From NCBI GenBank assembly GCA_900762125.1, contig CAAFFL010000239.1, positions 1-28,510 of the forward strand: a stretch of DNA of 28,510 nt, given 5' to 3'. The DNA comes from an uncultured Prevotella sp. Its GTDB lineage: Bacteria > Bacteroidota > Bacteroidia > Bacteroidales > Bacteroidaceae. Made by a program: the position numbers and the translations under genes. The stretch's first letter is position 1. Every line of letters begins with the position of its first letter. Positions 1 to 7,043 of the stretch are shown piece by piece. Under the pieces are notes generated by a model that had not been told where the DNA came from, did no database searches, and was given only the letters and a program-made list of their open reading frames with translations.

Positions 1-17
1 GGTCCAACAGCGAACTT
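1..17 (-). repeat. Partial copy of the dispersed 38-nt hairpin repeat (cut by window edge)
   Basis: The reverse complement of the first 17 bases matches the 5' half of the hairpin repeats at 12268, 14082 and 21287. It differs from the 12268 copy at one base. The hairpin half would lie to the left of the window. The copy sits downstream of thiL and points away from it. Alternatively it is the outer 3' arm of a larger palindromic copy like the one at 14081-14139. Confidence 0.6.
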
Positions 18-43
18 CACAAAGAGCATACCCAGCAGCACCA

Positions 44-89
44 GGCGGGGGCCACGGGGCACGGGCAGACGGGGCGGGGGCCACGGGGC
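44..89. repeat. 17-bp direct repeat pair
   Basis: The same 17-base G-rich string (core GGGGGCCACGGGGC) occurs at 44-60 and again at 73-89, 29 bp apart, in the spacer downstream of thiL. It is seen directly in the sequence. No function is known. Confidence 0.75.
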
Positions 90-147
90 GTCACGTCCCT
101 GCGTCACGCCCCTGCGTCACGCCCCTGCGTCACGCCCCTGCGTCACC
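88..147. repeat. 13-bp tandem repeat running into the thiL stop codon
   Basis: Units of GCGTCACGCCCCT occur at 88-100 (one substitution), 101-113, 114-126 and 127-139, followed by an 8-base partial unit at 140-147. The thiL stop codon (minus strand, 143-145) lies in the partial unit, so the array starts inside the end of the gene and extends into its 3' flank. Thirteen is not a multiple of three, so changes in copy number beyond the stop would not alter the protein. Confidence 0.85.
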
Positions 148-1261
148 CACGCTGCGGCGTCCAGGCCTGGGCGGTGATGTCGAACTCTTGGTTGTCACGG
201 GCGATGAGGCGGGCGCCGAGGACCGGCTTCGTGATGTAGCCGATCTGCTTGATGCCCTGCCGCTCCAGGCCGTCGAGCTTGTCGTGGTCGCCGATGGGCA
301 CGGTGAAGAGGAGCTCATAGTCCTGACCGCCGTTCATGGCGCAGGTGGTGACGTTCATGTTGAACTCCTCCGCCTGCACGGCCGTCTGGTAGTCGATGGG
401 GATGTTCTTCTCGTAGATGCGGCAGCCGCACTCGCTGCTGCGGCAGAGGTGGAGCAGCTCCGAGTTCAGTCCGTCGCTGATGACCGTCATCGCCGTTGGG
501 CGGATGGTGTTCTCACGGAGCAGTTGCAGGATGTCGCCGCGTGCCTCCGGCTTCAGCTGTCGCTCGACGAGGTACTCGCGTCCGGAGAAGTCCGGTTGGA
601 AGTCGCGCAGCTTCCGGTCGTGCTCCTCCTTGAGGTGCTGGACGAGGGCGTCGTTGCCCGCCTTCTCAGCCTCCGCGAGCTGTCGGCGGATGTCGTTGAT
701 GCCGTTGAAGTAGATGCGCTTCTCGCGTTCGAGGAGCTGCAGACCCATATACGCCGCGCCGAGGTCGCCGCTGACGCAGACGAGGTCCGTCTCCCTGGCG
801 CCGTGGCGGTAGACGACGTCCTCATGAGCCGCCTCACCGATGACCGTCACGCTCACCGCCACACCCGTGAAGGACGACGTGACGTCGAGGCCGGTGATGT
901 CCACGTCCCACTTCGCGCAGGCGCTGTCGAGGCCCTGGCGGAAGTCGTCGAGGTCCTCCACCTTGAACCGTTTGTCCACGGCGATGGAGACCATCAGCTG
1001 GCGTGGCGTGCCGTTCATGGCGAAGATGTCCGCCATGGCGATCATCGCCGCCTTGTAGCCGAGCTCCTGCATGGCCGTATAGATCAGGTCGAAGTCGACG
1101 CCCTGCATCAGCAGGCGGTGGGCGGTGAGCACATCCGTCTGCGGATAGGCAGCCACGGCCGCGTCGTCGCCAAGACCGCTGACGGTGCTGGCGTTCTTCG
1201 TCTGGATGTCTTTGGTGAGGCGGTCGATGAGTCCCACCTTCCCGAGTTCTGCTATCTCCAT
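143..1261 (-). CDS. thiL: Thiamine-monophosphate kinase (ThiL / AIR-synthase-like fold)
   Basis: This 372-aa protein most resembles ThiL, which phosphorylates thiamine monophosphate to thiamine pyrophosphate with ATP in the cytoplasm. The family signatures are in order: SGLGDDAAV near residue 30, the MADIFAMNGTPRQ motif near residue 75 (ThiL proteins have a metal-binding aspartate here), SGDLGAAYMGLQL in the middle, ISDGLNSELLH near residue 263, and GGQDYELLF near residue 311. A highly charged stretch at about residues 190-225, rich in Glu, Lys and Arg, makes it longer than the roughly 320-330 aa of proteobacterial ThiL. It is the last gene of the sppA-lpxK-pnp-thiL operon, 18 bp after pnp. 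The stop lies in a 13-bp tandem repeat. A broader label, AIR-synthase-related protein, is possible because the family is divergent here. Confidence 0.75.
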   Translation of the reverse strand: MEIAELGKVGLIDRLTKDIQTKNASTVSGLGDDAAVAAYPQTDVLTAHRLLMQGVDFDLIYTAMQELGYKAAMIAMADIFAMNGTPRQLMVSIAVDKRFKVEDLDDFRQGLDSACAKWDVDITGLDVTSSFTGVAVSVTVIGEAAHEDVVYRHGARETDLVCVSGDLGAAYMGLQLLEREKRIYFNGINDIRRQLAEAEKAGNDALVQHLKEEHDRKLRDFQPDFSGREYLVERQLKPEARGDILQLLRENTIRPTAMTVISDGLNSELLHLCRSSECGCRIYEKNIPIDYQTAVQAEEFNMNVTTCAMNGGQDYELLFTVPIGDHDKLDGLERQGIKQIGYITKPVLGARLIARDNQEFDITAQAWTPQRG

Positions 1262-1279
1262 AATGATTCCTTTATTCTT

Positions 1280-2089
1280 TTAGCTGCGACGGATCATCTC
1301 GCGCATGATCTCCGTCATCTTCGGCTGTGCGCTGTTTGCGGCCTTCTGCACCTCCTCATGGCTGACCTCCACGGGTACGTCGAAGCCACCGAGGTCGGTG
1401 ATGATGCTGATGCCGAAGACAAGGATGCCACAGTGGCGCGCGACGATCACCTCCGGCACCGTCGACATGCCCACGGCGTCGCCGCCGAACGTGCGGTACA
1501 TCCGGTACTCCGCGGGCGTCTCGAATGTCGGACCCTGCACGCCGACATACACGCCATGCTGTACGGCGATGCCCTTCTCGCGGGCGATCTCGTCCGCCAG
1601 AGCGATGAGACGATGGTCGTAGGCCTCATGCATGTCCGGGAAGCGCGGACCCGTGGGGAAGTTTGGTCCGTGCAGCGGATGCTCGGGGAAGAAGTTGATG
1701 TGGTCGGTGATGATCATCAGGTCACCGATGTGGAACGCAGGGTTCATACCGCCCGAGGCGTTGCTGACGAAGAGCGTCTCGATGCCCAGCTCGTACATCA
1801 CCCGCTCAGGGAACGTCACCTCCTTCATCGAGTAGCCCTCATAGAAGTGGAAACGGCCGTCCATGGCCATGATGTCCTTACCGCCGAGCTTACCGAAGAT
1901 CAGTTTGCCGGCATGGCCCTCGACGGTGGAGACGGGGAAGTTCGGGATGTCCTTATACGGGAACTCGTAGGTGTCAGTTATCTCGGAAGCTAATTGTCCC
2001 AGGCCTGTTCCCAGGATGATGGCCGTCTTTGGGCTTGTGGTCATCCTTTCCTTTAGCCAGGATGCTGTTTCTTGAATTTTTGTGTACAT
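1280..2089 (-). CDS. pnp: Purine-nucleoside phosphorylase
   Basis: The 269-aa product is a trimeric-type (PNP/MTAP family) purine nucleoside phosphorylase, which splits purine (deoxy)nucleosides with phosphate in purine salvage. Visible motifs are the phosphate-binding GTGLG near residue 28, VEGHAG, GRFHFYEGYS, NASGG near residue 116, GPTFETPAEYR near residue 190, and GMSTVPEVIVARH near residue 211. The conserved N-terminus (KIQETASWLKERMTTSPKTA) supports the ATG at 2087-2089. That start lies inside the lpxK reading frame, giving a 116-nt overlap in a different frame. The gene is expected to be translated from the sppA-lpxK mRNA. The symbol is generic; punA is also used for this family. Confidence 0.9.
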   Translation of the reverse strand: MYTKIQETASWLKERMTTSPKTAIILGTGLGQLASEITDTYEFPYKDIPNFPVSTVEGHAGKLIFGKLGGKDIMAMDGRFHFYEGYSMKEVTFPERVMYELGIETLFVSNASGGMNPAFHIGDLMIITDHINFFPEHPLHGPNFPTGPRFPDMHEAYDHRLIALADEIAREKGIAVQHGVYVGVQGPTFETPAEYRMYRTFGGDAVGMSTVPEVIVARHCGILVFGISIITDLGGFDVPVEVSHEEVQKAANSAQPKMTEIMREMIRRS

Positions 2090-3194
2090 AGCTTATGATT
2101 TTTTGATTAAAGTATTCTTCCTGATCCAGCATGAATTTCACCTTGATGGGCAGTGCATAGAGGTTCGCCCGCACGTCCGCCGACAAGCCTTCGAGGTCCC
2201 GGAGACGTGCGGAGTCTTTCTCGGTGGTGATGATGATCTTCGGTCCGTCCAGTTGCGCGAAGGTGTCGTTGATGCGCTCCACGTCGCGTGGCGTGAAGGC
2301 ATGGTGATCGCCGAAGGTCAGTGGCGTGATGGCGCGGCACTCGCGGCGCAGGTCCATCTGCATCTGCTGGGGCGAGGCGATGCCGGTGAGCAGCAGGACG
2401 TTCTTCCCCGTGAGCATCGACAAGCGATGGCGGTTGGTGGCGAAGTTCATCACCGGCGAGTCGCTGGTGGTCTCCGCCTCCTCGGGGAAGATGGCCACCG
2501 GTTGGTCATAGTCGATGGTGGTGAAGTAGAGGTCCTGGTAGGGATAGAGGTTCATCGCCTTCGTCAGCACACGGAACTCCATGGGCTTCAGGTCCTTCGG
2601 GCACTTCGTGACGATGACGATGTCCGCGCGGCTCTTGCCCTTCATCGGCTCGCGCAGACGACCGGCAGGCAACAACTGGTCGTAGATAATCAGTCGGTGG
2701 TAGTCCACCAGCAGGATGTTGATGCCCGGCTGCACATAGCGGTGCTGGAAGGCATCGTCGAGAAGGATGACGTCGACATTCTGCGTCGCCGAGTCGTGTG
2801 TGAGGCGGTCGATGCCCTCGCAGCGGTCTTTGTCCACGGCGACGTAGATGTCGGGAAACTTATGGCGCATCTGATAGGGCTCGTCGCCAATCATCCGCAT
2901 GGGTGTGTCCGCCGTGGCCAGCACGTAGCCATGGCTCTTCCGCTTGTAGCCCCGTGAGAGCACCGCCACGCGCATAGAGTCCTGCAACAGACGGATGAGG
3001 TACTCCACATGCGGCGTCTTCCCCGACCCGCCGACGGTGATGTTACCCACCGAGATGACGGGGATGCTGAACGCACGGTGGCGCAGCAAGCCCAGGTCGA
3101 AGAGCCAGTTGCGGAAGCCCACCCCCAAGCCGTAGAGCCAGCTTAGGGGCAGCAGCCATTCGTTGATTTTGATCAGATCGCCTTCCGTTCGCAT
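1974..3194 (-). CDS. lpxK: Tetraacyldisaccharide 4'-kinase LpxK with a run-on C-terminus
   Basis: LpxK phosphorylates the lipid A disaccharide precursor at the 4' position at the inner membrane. An N-terminal hydrophobic stretch (INEWLLPLSWLYGLGV) is followed by the Walker A motif SVGNITVGGSGKTP near residues 48-62, then GDEPYQM and LLDDAFQHRYV near residue 145, all typical of the family. The ATG at 3192-3194 overlaps the sppA stop by one base (TAATG), suggesting coupled translation. The part resembling a normal C-terminus ends at FNQKIISYV, about residue 370. The remaining 36 residues, basic and low in complexity, are encoded entirely within pnp in another frame. A lost stop codon or a frameshift near the 3' end would explain this. 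At 406 aa it is longer than I expect for the family. Confidence 0.9.
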   Translation of the reverse strand: MRTEGDLIKINEWLLPLSWLYGLGVGFRNWLFDLGLLRHRAFSIPVISVGNITVGGSGKTPHVEYLIRLLQDSMRVAVLSRGYKRKSHGYVLATADTPMRMIGDEPYQMRHKFPDIYVAVDKDRCEGIDRLTHDSATQNVDVILLDDAFQHRYVQPGINILLVDYHRLIIYDQLLPAGRLREPMKGKSRADIVIVTKCPKDLKPMEFRVLTKAMNLYPYQDLYFTTIDYDQPVAIFPEEAETTSDSPVMNFATNRHRLSMLTGKNVLLLTGIASPQQMQMDLRRECRAITPLTFGDHHAFTPRDVERINDTFAQLDGPKIIITTEKDSARLRDLEGLSADVRANLYALPIKVKFMLDQEEYFNQKIISYVHKNSRNSILAKGKDDHKPKDGHHPGNRPGTISFRDN

Positions 3195-4963
3195 TACTTA
3201 ATCTTGATGATGTAAGGCAGTCGCGCCTGGATTGGGTTCATATACTGCGTGGTGCGCAGCATCATCACCGGCTCATAGAGGTCGCCGAGGGCCTGGCGCA
3301 TCTGCTCGTCGAGGAAGCTTGTCGGTCCTCCCTCCTGACTGTTCAAGAGCTCGTCGAAGATGCTCTCCCCGCCGGGATAGTTCGCAGCATAGTACTCCTT
3401 CACCTTCGCGAGCTGGGCAGCCTTCGCCACCGCCTTGTCGATGCCGCCGAGCTCATCGACGAGCTTGATCTTCAGCGCGTCGGAACCCAGATAGACATGT
3501 CCCTGCGCGAGCTCCTCCACACGGTCCATTGATAGCTTGCGACCCTGCGACACACGCGTCTTGAAGAGCATGTAGCCATTGGCGATGTGGTTCTGCATGA
3601 TGGCGAGCTGCTCTGCCGTCATCGGCTTACCGTCGGAGCCCATCGTGGCGTTGCGGTTCGTGTAGATATAGTCGTAGTTGATGCCGAGGATCTTCGTGCG
3701 CAGTGCCGACGCGTCGGTGAAGCATCCAATGATGCCGATGCTACCCGTGATCGTCGTCGGCTCGGCAAAGATATAGTTCGCGGGCGCACTGATGTAGTAG
3801 CCACCCGATGCGGCATAGCCACCCATCGACACGACGACGGGCTTCTTTGCGCGGAGCTTCATGATCTCGTGCCAGATCTGCTCAGAACCATAGGCGGAGC
3901 CACCTGGACTGTTCACACGGAGCACAACGGCCTTCACGTCATCGTCGTCGGCCAACTTCTGCAGCTCGTCGCACATATCCTTCACGACGATCTGACGACC
4001 TTGGAAGGCTGCCAGCGGGTTCTGCTCGTCGACGATCTCGCCGGAGGCATAGTACACTGCGATCTGGTCGCCGTCCTTCTTCTCCTTCACGTCCTGCATG
4101 TCGGCGACGGTGAGCTGGTGGAGCTCATCGTCCTCGCCGAGGCCCATCTGCTTCTTCACGATGTCCTTGATCTCATCGTTGTAGCACAGTCCGTCGACGA
4201 ACTTACACTTGCGGAAATTCTGCGGATTGTCGAACGTGATGAGGCGGTCGGCGTAGGCGTTGAGCTGTGGGATGCTGATGCCACGGCTCTTCGAGACAGC
4301 CTGGCAGATGGTCTGCCACCAGCCAAACAGGTAGCGCTCCGTCTGCTCACGGTCGGCGGCGCTCATCTTCTCCTCGGTGAAGCGCTCGCCGGCACTCTTG
4401 TATTTGCCGTACTTCAGCACGGTGAACTTCACGCCGATCTTTGCGAAGGCGTTCTTATAATAAGGTATCTCACCGCCCAAACCGTGCCAGTCGACGAGGC
4501 CCTGCGTGTTCATGTAGACCTTGTCGGCCACGGAAGCGATGTAATAGTCCATGATGCCATAGAGCTCACCGTAGGCGATGATCCACTTCTTCGAGGTCTT
4601 GAAGTCCTCGAGGGCATCGCGGATCTCCTGTGCCTGTGCTACGTCAATGCCCAGGTCGCCGGTCTCGATATAGATGCCTTTGATATTGTCGTTGTCCTTG
4701 GCCTTCTTGATGGCGGAGAGCGTCTCCGTGAGGCCGAGGCCGCTGACGCCCTGCAGCTGTGCGCGGATGTTCGTGTCGTCGACCTGGTCGGACATGTCGC
4801 CGTCGAGCTTCAGGACGAGGACGGAGTTTTTGTCAACGGATATAGTGGTACTAGATGCGGCCACCATACCGACGATGCTCATCAGGACGATGGCACCGGC
4901 GATGACCGTGAAGATGATAAGCGCAACGAGTGATGCGCCTACTGTCTTAATGAAGTCTTTCAT
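3194..4963 (-). CDS. sppA: Signal peptide peptidase SppA, 67 kDa type
   Basis: The 589-aa protein has the long-form SppA architecture: a cytoplasmic start, one membrane segment at about residues 10-35, and two tandem S49 peptidase domains. The family uses a Ser-Lys dyad to degrade cleaved signal peptides. The likely lysine is K189 in YGKYKSAGERF and the likely serine is S386 in GGYAASGGYY. Both fit the order and spacing of the enterobacterial enzyme. The flanking motif VVLRVNSPGGSAYGSE is also conserved. It is the first gene of the four-gene operon. A -7 box TAAATTTG lies about 38 bp upstream on the minus strand. Confidence 0.93.
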   Translation of the reverse strand: MKDFIKTVGASLVALIIFTVIAGAIVLMSIVGMVAASSTTISVDKNSVLVLKLDGDMSDQVDDTNIRAQLQGVSGLGLTETLSAIKKAKDNDNIKGIYIETGDLGIDVAQAQEIRDALEDFKTSKKWIIAYGELYGIMDYYIASVADKVYMNTQGLVDWHGLGGEIPYYKNAFAKIGVKFTVLKYGKYKSAGERFTEEKMSAADREQTERYLFGWWQTICQAVSKSRGISIPQLNAYADRLITFDNPQNFRKCKFVDGLCYNDEIKDIVKKQMGLGEDDELHQLTVADMQDVKEKKDGDQIAVYYASGEIVDEQNPLAAFQGRQIVVKDMCDELQKLADDDDVKAVVLRVNSPGGSAYGSEQIWHEIMKLRAKKPVVVSMGGYAASGGYYISAPANYIFAEPTTITGSIGIIGCFTDASALRTKILGINYDYIYTNRNATMGSDGKPMTAEQLAIMQNHIANGYMLFKTRVSQGRKLSMDRVEELAQGHVYLGSDALKIKLVDELGGIDKAVAKAAQLAKVKEYYAANYPGGESIFDELLNSQEGGPTSFLDEQMRQALGDLYEPVMMLRTTQYMNPIQARLPYIIKIK

Positions 4964-5000
4964 GTTGTAATTTTATTAATTAGTAAACGTTTGCTGAATG

Positions 5001-5008
5001 CAAATTTA
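5001..5008 (-). promoter_or_regulatory. -7 box for the sppA-lpxK-pnp-thiL operon
   Basis: On the minus strand these bases read TAAATTTG, a match to the Bacteroidota -7 consensus TAnnTTTG, followed by CA. It is about 38 bp from the sppA start. No clear -33 TTTG is seen. It lies back to back with the promoter of the plus-strand esterase. Confidence 0.6.
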
Positions 5009-5051
5009 CTGAATTATTCCGAAAACGGCAACGTATCTCCTATCTTTTTGT

Positions 5052-5059
5052 TATCTTTG
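5052..5059 (+). promoter_or_regulatory. -7 box for the two-domain esterase gene
   Basis: TATCTTTG followed by CA is an excellent match to the Bacteroidota -7 consensus. It places the transcript start near 5065 and the ATG at 5081, so the longer reading frame opening at 4991 cannot be the translated form. No clear -33 box is visible. Confidence 0.7.
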
Positions 5060-5080
5060 CAATATTATTTTAAACCGTAT

Positions 5081-6469
5081 ATGAAGAAAACGCTTTTACT
5101 TTTAAGCACGATGCTGCTGACCGTGGCAGCCAGTGCACAGACCACCCGCAAGTTTGTCGTCTATCCCAACGGCGCGAAGATGACTGCCTACCTCCCCGCG
5201 AACCCCTCCGGCCGTGCCATCGTCGACCTGCCGGGCGGCGGCTACGCCTTTCTCGCCACCGACCATGAGGGCCACCAGTGGGCACCGTGGATGAACGAGC
5301 GCGGCACGGCATTCTTCGTCCTGGAGTATCGCATGCCGAAGGGCGACCGCACCATCCCGCTCAACGACGCCTACGCGGCGATGAAGATGGTGCGCGACTC
5401 CACCGCCGCATGGCACATCAACCCCTACGACGTCGGCATCATGGGCTTCAGCGCCGGCGGACATCTCGCCTCGGCGGTGAGCACACACGCGGAGTGGACG
5501 GTACGGCCGAACTTCTCCGTACTGTTCTATCCCGTCATCACGATGAACGAGGCCACGAGTCATGCCGGCTCGTGCATCAACTTCCTCGGCGAGGGACGCA
5601 AGGACCCGAAGCTGGTGAAGCAGTGGAGCAGCGAGGAACAGGTGCAGGAGCACCTCACGCCACCCGCCGTACTCCTGCTGTCGAACGATGACGACGTCGT
5701 GCCGCCCGTGACGAACGGCGTGGCCTACTACAGTGCGCTGCGCCGACAGAACCTCAACGCGTCGATGTTCATCTATCGCTCCGGCGGCCATGGCTGGGGC
5801 TTCAGCCCGACTGCCTTCCATGAGCAGATGCTCCGCGACCTCGACGGCTGGCTCGCCACCCTGAAGGCGCCGCGCCAGGACGCCATCCGCGTGGCATGCA
5901 TCGGCAACAGCATCACTTGCGGCATGGGCATCCCGATGAACGACAACCTCGGCTATCCCGCCGTGCTGCAACAGCTCCTCGGCGACGGCTATCAGGTGAA
6001 GAACTTCGGCGTTTCCGCGCGTACCTTATTATATAAGGGGGACCTGCCTTACGTGAAGGAGGAGGCGTGGCACGACGCTCAGGCGTTCTGCCCCGACGTC
6101 GTCATCCTCAAACTCGGCACGAACGACGCGAAGGACTACAACTGGGTGCACGGCGCCGACTTCGGTCACGACCTGCAGCTGATGCTCGACACGCTGAAGG
6201 CGTTGCCCACGCATCCGAAGGTCTTCCTCTGCAGTCCGATCCCCGCAGCAAAGATCTGGGGCATCAGCGACTCGGTCATCGTCAATGGCGAGATGCCCGT
6301 CATCCGGAAGGTGGCGAAGAAGAACAAGGCGACCTATATCGACCTCCACACCTTATTTAATAATAGCGACGGCAAGCAGATGCAGCGCGACGGCATCCAT
6401 CCCAACAAGAACGGCGCCGCACAACTCGCCCGCATCATCGCACCGTATATCAAGGGGGAGAAGAAGTAA
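5081..6469 (+). CDS. Secreted two-domain esterase: alpha/beta hydrolase plus SGNH/GDSL hydrolase
   Basis: Starting at ATG 5081, just downstream of the promoter, the 462-aa product opens with a signal peptide (MKKTLLLLSTMLLTVAASAQ). Residues ~25-260 form an alpha/beta hydrolase of the BD-FAE/acetylxylan-esterase-like type, with the oxyanion motif DLPGGGYAF, the nucleophile elbow GFSAGG, and a C-terminal catalytic His in GGHGWGF. Residues ~268-460 form an SGNH hydrolase with all four blocks: IGNSIT (Ser), a Gly in block II, GTND (Asn), and DGIHPN (Asp and His). Both active sites look complete. The likely role is removal of acetyl or other acyl groups from plant polysaccharides outside the cytoplasm; the substrate is inferred, not shown. 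The gene stands alone between the sppA operon and groES. Confidence 0.88.
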   Translation: MKKTLLLLSTMLLTVAASAQTTRKFVVYPNGAKMTAYLPANPSGRAIVDLPGGGYAFLATDHEGHQWAPWMNERGTAFFVLEYRMPKGDRTIPLNDAYAAMKMVRDSTAAWHINPYDVGIMGFSAGGHLASAVSTHAEWTVRPNFSVLFYPVITMNEATSHAGSCINFLGEGRKDPKLVKQWSSEEQVQEHLTPPAVLLLSNDDDVVPPVTNGVAYYSALRRQNLNASMFIYRSGGHGWGFSPTAFHEQMLRDLDGWLATLKAPRQDAIRVACIGNSITCGMGIPMNDNLGYPAVLQQLLGDGYQVKNFGVSARTLLYKGDLPYVKEEAWHDAQAFCPDVVILKLGTNDAKDYNWVHGADFGHDLQLMLDTLKALPTHPKVFLCSPIPAAKIWGISDSVIVNGEMPVIRKVAKKNKATYIDLHTLFNNSDGKQMQRDGIHPNKNGAAQLARIIAPYIKGEKK

Positions 6470-6519
6470 CCTGCTAGTGGGTGCGGCGTGAGAAGCACCG
6501 TTGACAGCACCGCGGGGTG

Positions 6520-6557
6520 TGCCAGAATTGTCAGTCATGTCACTGCCATATCTGTCA
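6520..6557 (+). promoter_or_regulatory. Phased TGYCA repeats upstream of groESL (candidate activator sites)
   Basis: Five TGYCA pentamers begin at 6520, 6529, 6538, 6544 and 6553, with steps of 9, 9, 6 and 9 bp. An inverted TGACA lies at 6502. The cluster ends about 23 bp before a TTGGCACG motif. Regular spacing suggests binding sites for a multimeric regulator of groESL. This is inferred from pattern alone. Confidence 0.4.
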
Positions 6558-6578
6558 CACCCCATTGCTTTGTGGCTA

Positions 6579-6594
6579 TTGGCACGCTTTTCGT
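6579..6594 (+). promoter_or_regulatory. Possible sigma-54-type promoter for groESL
   Basis: TTGGCACG at 6579-6586 is a perfect match to the -24 half of the sigma-54 consensus. At the right distance the -12 half reads TCGT where TTGC is expected, so it is only half conserved. No TAnnTTTG box is visible between 6470 and the groES start at 6690, which makes an alternative promoter type more likely. The start would be near 6605, giving a leader of about 85 nt. Confidence 0.4.
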
Positions 6595-6689
6595 AGTGTC
6601 AAGGGCGAATGCACCGGGCCTGTGAAACAGCCACGGCGACATGCAATGGACAATAAAAGAAAAGTAAAACATAAAATCGATTAGCAATT

Positions 6690-6959
6690 ATGAAGATCAA
6701 ACCATTAGCAGACAGAGTGCTGGTACTCCCCGCACCAGCTGAGGAAAAAGTAGGTGGAATCATTATCCCGGACACTGCCAAGGAGAAGCCGCAGCGCGGC
6801 AAGGTCGTCGCTGTAGGTCAGGGCACGAAGGACGAGACGATGGTCCTCAAGGAGGGCGACGTCGTGCTCTATGGCAAGTATGCCGGCACGGAGCTCGAGA
6901 AAGACGGTGAGAAGTATCTCATGATGCGCCAGAGCGACGTGCTCGCAGTGATAGAATAA
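6690..6959 (+). CDS. groES: Co-chaperonin GroES
   Basis: The 89-aa protein forms the heptameric lid of the GroEL folding chamber in the cytosol. The sequence is canonical from the first residue (MKIKPLADRVLVLPAPAEEK). It contains the mobile loop segment VGGIIIPDTAKEKPQRGKVVAVG and the C-terminal half VVLYGKYAGTELEKDGEKYLMM..SDVLAVIE. Its length matches the usual 88-97 aa. It is followed 84 bp later by groEL, and the two are presumably cotranscribed. The upstream region shows unusual candidate control sites at 6520-6594. Confidence 0.97.
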   Translation: MKIKPLADRVLVLPAPAEEKVGGIIIPDTAKEKPQRGKVVAVGQGTKDETMVLKEGDVVLYGKYAGTELEKDGEKYLMMRQSDVLAVIE

Positions 6960-7013
6960 TCCTCTCCAAGCCTCCGCAAAGGGAGGATGTGGATTACACA
7001 AAGAGGTAATCAT

Positions 7014-7034
7014 AAAGTTCAAAGTTCAAAGTTC
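7014..7034 (+). repeat. Heptamer repeat AAAGTTC x3 just before groEL
   Basis: Three perfect AAAGTTC units are followed by AAA and end 9 bp before the groEL ATG at 7044. They lie in the groES-groEL spacer, which also holds a short CCTCC/GGAGG hairpin at 6971-6986. From memory, runs of GTTCAAA are frequent in Prevotella and Bacteroides spacers. They could act here as an unstructured A-rich leader, but this is not shown. Confidence 0.85.
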
Positions 7035-7043
7035 AAATTAAAA

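Noticed and set aside
88..147. The short tandem array as a CRISPR
   Set aside because: Units are 13 bp and contiguous, with no unique spacers and no cas genes nearby.
188..1993. A 601-codon plus-strand frame opposite thiL and pnp
   Set aside because: It is the antisense shadow of two real genes in GC-rich DNA; composition is dominated by Ala, Val, Asp and Arg with no motif.
6987..7043. An earlier groEL start with an SD-like GGAGG directly before it
   Set aside because: The extra 19 residues are absent from GroEL proteins, the GGAGG touches the ATG, and the canonical MAKEIKF start is at 7044.
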